64,000 bases of DNA, from the NCBI RefSeq assembly GCF_001673635.1, contig NZ_LZMH01000066.1, positions 36,090 to 100,089 of the forward strand. Reading direction: 5' to 3'. How positions within the stretch are numbered: the stretch's first letter is position 1; every line of letters begins with the position of its first letter. The position numbers and the translations under genes are program-made. Shown one piece after another: positions 61,611 to 64,000 of this stretch. Origin of the DNA: Mycobacterium asiaticum (lineage in GTDB: Bacteria; Actinomycetota; Actinomycetes; Mycobacteriales; Mycobacteriaceae). The notes beneath the pieces were generated by a model. It worked only from the letters and a program-made list of their open reading frames with translations. It did not search any database and was not told where the DNA came from.

Positions 61611-63806
61611 ATGCCGATCGCAATCAGCCCCGAACATCAAGACCTGGCCGACTCGGTGCGGTCCCTGGTGGCCCGCGTCGCGCCGTCGGAGGTGCTGCAC
61701 GCGGCCATGGAGACGCCGCTCGAGAATCCGCCGCCGTACTGGCAGGCCGCCGCCGAGCAGGGCCTGCAGGGCGTACACCTGTCCGACTCGGTCGGCGGGC
61801 AGGGCTTCGGCATCCTCGAACTGGCGATCGTGCTCGCCGAGTTCGGTTACGGGGCGGTGCCCGGTCCGTTCGTGCCGTCAGTGATCGCCAGCGCGCTGGT
61901 GGCCGCCCACGACCCCGACGCCAAGGTGCTCGCCGAGCTGGCTACGGGTGCGACGATCGCCACCTATGCCCTGGACTCCGGGTTGACCGCCACCCGCCAC
62001 GGCGACGTCCTGGTGATCCGCGGTGAAGCGCGCGCGGTCCCGGCCGCCGCGCAGGCCTCGGTGCTGGTCCTGCCGGTCGCGATCGACAGCGGCGAAGAGT
62101 GGGTGGTGCTGCGCGCCGAGCAGCTGGAGATCGAGTCGGTACAGAGCCTGGATCCGCTGCGGCCGATCGCTCACGTGCGGGCCAACGCCGTGGAAGTCGG
62201 CGACGATGTGGTGCTGAACAACCTGAGCATGACGACCGCACACGCGCTGATGACGACGTTGCTGTCGGCGGAGGCGGTGGGTGTGGCGCGCTGGGCCACC
62301 GACACCGCGTCGGGCTACGCGAAGATCCGCGAGCAGTTCGGTCGGCCGATCGGGCAGTTCCAGGCCATCAAGCACAAATGCGCGGAGATGGTCGCCGACA
62401 CCGAGCGGGCCACCGCGGCGGTATGGGACGCCGCGCGCGCATTGGACGAGCTGCGCGATGGCCTGGAGGGCACGAACAACCACCTCGAATTCGCCGCGGC
62501 CGTGGCCGCCACCCTGGCACCGGCCGCCGCTCAGCGCTGCACCCAGGACTGCATTCAGGTGCACGGTGGCATCGGTTTCACCTGGGAACACGACACCAAC
62601 GTGTACTACCGCCGGGCGCTGATGCTGGCCGCCTCGTTCGGCCGCAGCTCGGAGTATCCGCAGCGGGTCGTCGACACCGCGACCACCACCGGGATGCGCG
62701 AGGTGAACATCGATCTGGACCCGGAGACCGAGGAGCTGCGGGCCGCCATCCGCGGCGAGGTCGCCGCATTGAAGAAGATGGACCGGCCGGCCCGCGCCGT
62801 GGCGATCGCCGAGGCCGGGTGGGTGCTGCCGTATCTACCCAGGCCCTGGGGCCGGGCGTCGAATCCGGTCGAGCAGATCATCATCGCCCAGGAGTTCGCC
62901 AGCGGGCGGGTGAAGCGGCCACAGGTCGGCATCGCCGCCTGGATCATTCCGTCCATCGTCGCGTTCGGCACCGAGGAGCAAAAGCAGCGTTTCCTGCCGC
63001 CGACCTTCCGCGGCGAGATGATCTGGTGCCAGCTGTTTTCCGAGCCGGGGGCCGGCTCGGATCTGGCGGGGTTGTCCACCAAGGCGACCAGGGTGGACGG
63101 CGGGTGGCGCATCACCGGCCAGAAGATCTGGACCACCGCCGCGCAGTACTCCCAGTGGGGCGCCCTGCTGGCGCGAACGGACCCGAGCGCCCCCAAGCAC
63201 AACGGCATCACCTACTTCCTGATGGACATGAAGGCCAAGGGGGTGACGGTCAAGCCGTTGCGCGAGCTCACCGGTCACGAGATGTTCAACACGGTCTACA
63301 TCGACGACGTGTTCGTGCCCGACGAGTGCGTATTGGGCGAAGTGAACCGGGGCTGGGAGGTCAGCCGCAATACCCTGACCGCGGAACGGGTCTCGATCGG
63401 CAGCAGTGACGCCAACTTCCTGGCCACCCTGCCGCAGTTCGTCGAGTTCGTCCGGGACGGGCAGTTCGACCAGGTGGCTCAGCACCGCGCCGGGCAACTG
63501 ATCGCCGAGGGCCACGCCGCCAAGGTGCTGAATTTGCGCTCCACACTGCTGACACTGGCCGGCGGCGACGCCATGCCCTCGGCCGCGATCTCCAAGCTGT
63601 TGTCGATGCGGACCGGACAGGGCTACGCCGAGTTCGCGGTGGCGTCCTTCGGCGCGGAGGCCGTGATCGGCGACCCCGACCAACTGCAGGGCAAGTGGGG
63701 CGAATATCTGTTGGCCAGCAGGGCCACCACGATCTACGGCGGCACCTCGGAGGTGCAGCTGAACATCATCGCCGAGCGCCTGCTGGGCCTCCCCCGCGAC
63801 CCGTAA
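61611..63806 (+). CDS. fadE6: Acyl-CoA dehydrogenase, double-domain FadE6
   Basis: This is a 731-residue protein made of two acyl-CoA dehydrogenase modules. Module 1 (about 1-380) includes RWATDTASGYAKIREQFGRP and CIQVHGGIGFTWEHD. Module 2 (about 380-731) includes WCQLFSEPGAGSDLAGLSTK, RITGQKIWTTAAQYSQWGAL and TTIYGGTSEVQLNIIAERLL. The enzyme should oxidise an acyl-CoA to the enoyl-CoA with FAD. The length equals that of M. tuberculosis FadE6 as I recall (Rv0271c). AGGGAAGG lies seven bases before ATG. A clear stem-loop terminator follows. Confidence 0.88.
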   Translation: MPIAISPEHQDLADSVRSLVARVAPSEVLHAAMETPLENPPPYWQAAAEQGLQGVHLSDSVGGQGFGILELAIVLAEFGYGAVPGPFVPSVIASALVAAHDPDAKVLAELATGATIATYALDSGLTATRHGDVLVIRGEARAVPAAAQASVLVLPVAIDSGEEWVVLRAEQLEIESVQSLDPLRPIAHVRANAVEVGDDVVLNNLSMTTAHALMTTLLSAEAVGVARWATDTASGYAKIREQFGRPIGQFQAIKHKCAEMVADTERATAAVWDAARALDELRDGLEGTNNHLEFAAAVAATLAPAAAQRCTQDCIQVHGGIGFTWEHDTNVYYRRALMLAASFGRSSEYPQRVVDTATTTGMREVNIDLDPETEELRAAIRGEVAALKKMDRPARAVAIAEAGWVLPYLPRPWGRASNPVEQIIIAQEFASGRVKRPQVGIAAWIIPSIVAFGTEEQKQRFLPPTFRGEMIWCQLFSEPGAGSDLAGLSTKATRVDGGWRITGQKIWTTAAQYSQWGALLARTDPSAPKHNGITYFLMDMKAKGVTVKPLRELTGHEMFNTVYIDDVFVPDECVLGEVNRGWEVSRNTLTAERVSIGSSDANFLATLPQFVEFVRDGQFDQVAQHRAGQLIAEGHAAKVLNLRSTLLTLAGGDAMPSAAISKLLSMRTGQGYAEFAVASFGAEAVIGDPDQLQGKWGEYLLASRATTIYGGTSEVQLNIIAERLLGLPRDP

Positions 63807-63824
63807 CAGGGGCCGCGTTAAGTG

Positions 63825-63888
63825 GCGCGAACAGACGCTAAAGCACCCAATTTCGGCACGAAATGGGTGCTTTAGCGTCTGTTCGCGC
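63825..63888. terminator. Long palindrome, dispersed-repeat family, copy 2
   Basis: A perfect 25-base stem pairs 63825-63849 with 63864-63888. It encloses one unpaired A, a 5-base inner stem TTTCG/CGAAA and the loop GCA. The part AACAGACGCTAAAGCACCCA equals copy 1 at 32797 except at three positions, each matched by a change in the opposite arm. It lies between the convergent fadE6 and the partial gene at the window end, so it may terminate both. Confidence 0.8.
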
Positions 63889-63895
63889 TAGCTGG

Positions 63896-64000
63896 TCACC
63901 ACCACCAGTTCCACCATGGCCGTCCCCAGCCCCGGTGTCCCCAGCCGTGGCCGCCGCGTACGGGAATGACGTTCGGCCGCGATGCGGCGGCTGCGCGGCG
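63896..64000 (-). CDS. C-terminal end of a Trp/Gly-rich protein (partial)
   Basis: The last 34 codons of a minus-strand frame end at TGA 63896. They read RPNVIPVRGGHGWGHRGWGR, followed by PWWNWWW and stop. This composition resembles the ends of small exported mycobacterial proteins of unknown function. The rest lies beyond the window. It is convergent with fadE6 across the long palindrome. Confidence 0.5.
   Translation of the reverse strand, partial: RRAAAASRPNVIPVRGGHGWGHRGWGRPWWNWWW

Overview
This window is mycobacterial chromosome, most likely from a slow-growing Mycobacterium. It is GC-rich, carries PE and PPE genes, and contains a complete ESX-3 type VII secretion locus (about 39.1-53.9 kb, minus strand). 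From 9.9 kb to 63.8 kb the gene order matches, in reverse orientation, the region I remember as Rv0271c-Rv0316 of M. tuberculosis. Those Rv numbers come from memory of gene order and protein family, not from a search. I cannot name the species.

Layout. 1-9.9 kb: the tail of a cyclopropane/mycolic-acid methyltransferase, two Ala/Glu-rich stress-type coiled-coil proteins (one CsbD-like), a membrane/PPOX fusion, a zinc alcohol dehydrogenase, an SRPBCC protein, a lipoprotein, a methyltransferase divergent from an AraC regulator, a xylulokinase and a PAP2/diacylglycerol-kinase fusion. 9.9-14.6 kb: a tandem-domain muconolactone-isomerase-like protein, small proteins, a GT-C-type membrane protein and two tandem Tat-exported GH16 glycosidases.

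14.6-23.1 kb is an accessory catabolic island. One long minus-strand, overlapping operon holds Rieske oxygenase 2, a small protein, an amidohydrolase, MarR, a [2Fe-2S] ferredoxin, an SDR, Rieske oxygenase 1, a second small protein and a TauD-type dioxygenase. An aldehyde dehydrogenase runs divergently. Each Rieske gene is followed by a copy of the same roughly 110-residue uncharacterised protein. A CAAGTA(C/G)TTG palindrome, a likely MarR operator, lies at both regulatory points. This is the best candidate for an undescribed system.

23-37.7 kb: an MDR reductase, a DUF3060 protein, a large cyclase/ATPase, two membrane-anchored ATPase-like proteins with proline-rich tails, a SnoaL-like protein, an L,D-transpeptidase-like protein, a PAP2 phosphatase, BluB (cobalamin lower ligand), a sulfatase and Tam. 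37.9-56.9 kb: an alpha/beta hydrolase, the ESX-3 operon (eccA3-eccB3-eccC3-PE5-PPE4-esxG-esxH-espG3-eccD3-mycP3-eccE3), a SAM methyltransferase and a PPE protein with a His/Asp/Glu-rich insert. An IdeR-like box and a Zur-like box precede eccA3, and a second Zur-like box precedes the PPE gene, which fits iron and zinc control.

56.9-64 kb: a DUF2236 oxygenase-like protein with a divergent TetR, a membrane protein and VOC protein divergent from a second TetR, an alpha/beta hydrolase and FadE6. Two long palindromes of the same family, with compensatory base changes, sit at 32.8 and 63.8 kb. I saw no tRNA, rRNA, insertion sequence or CRISPR array.
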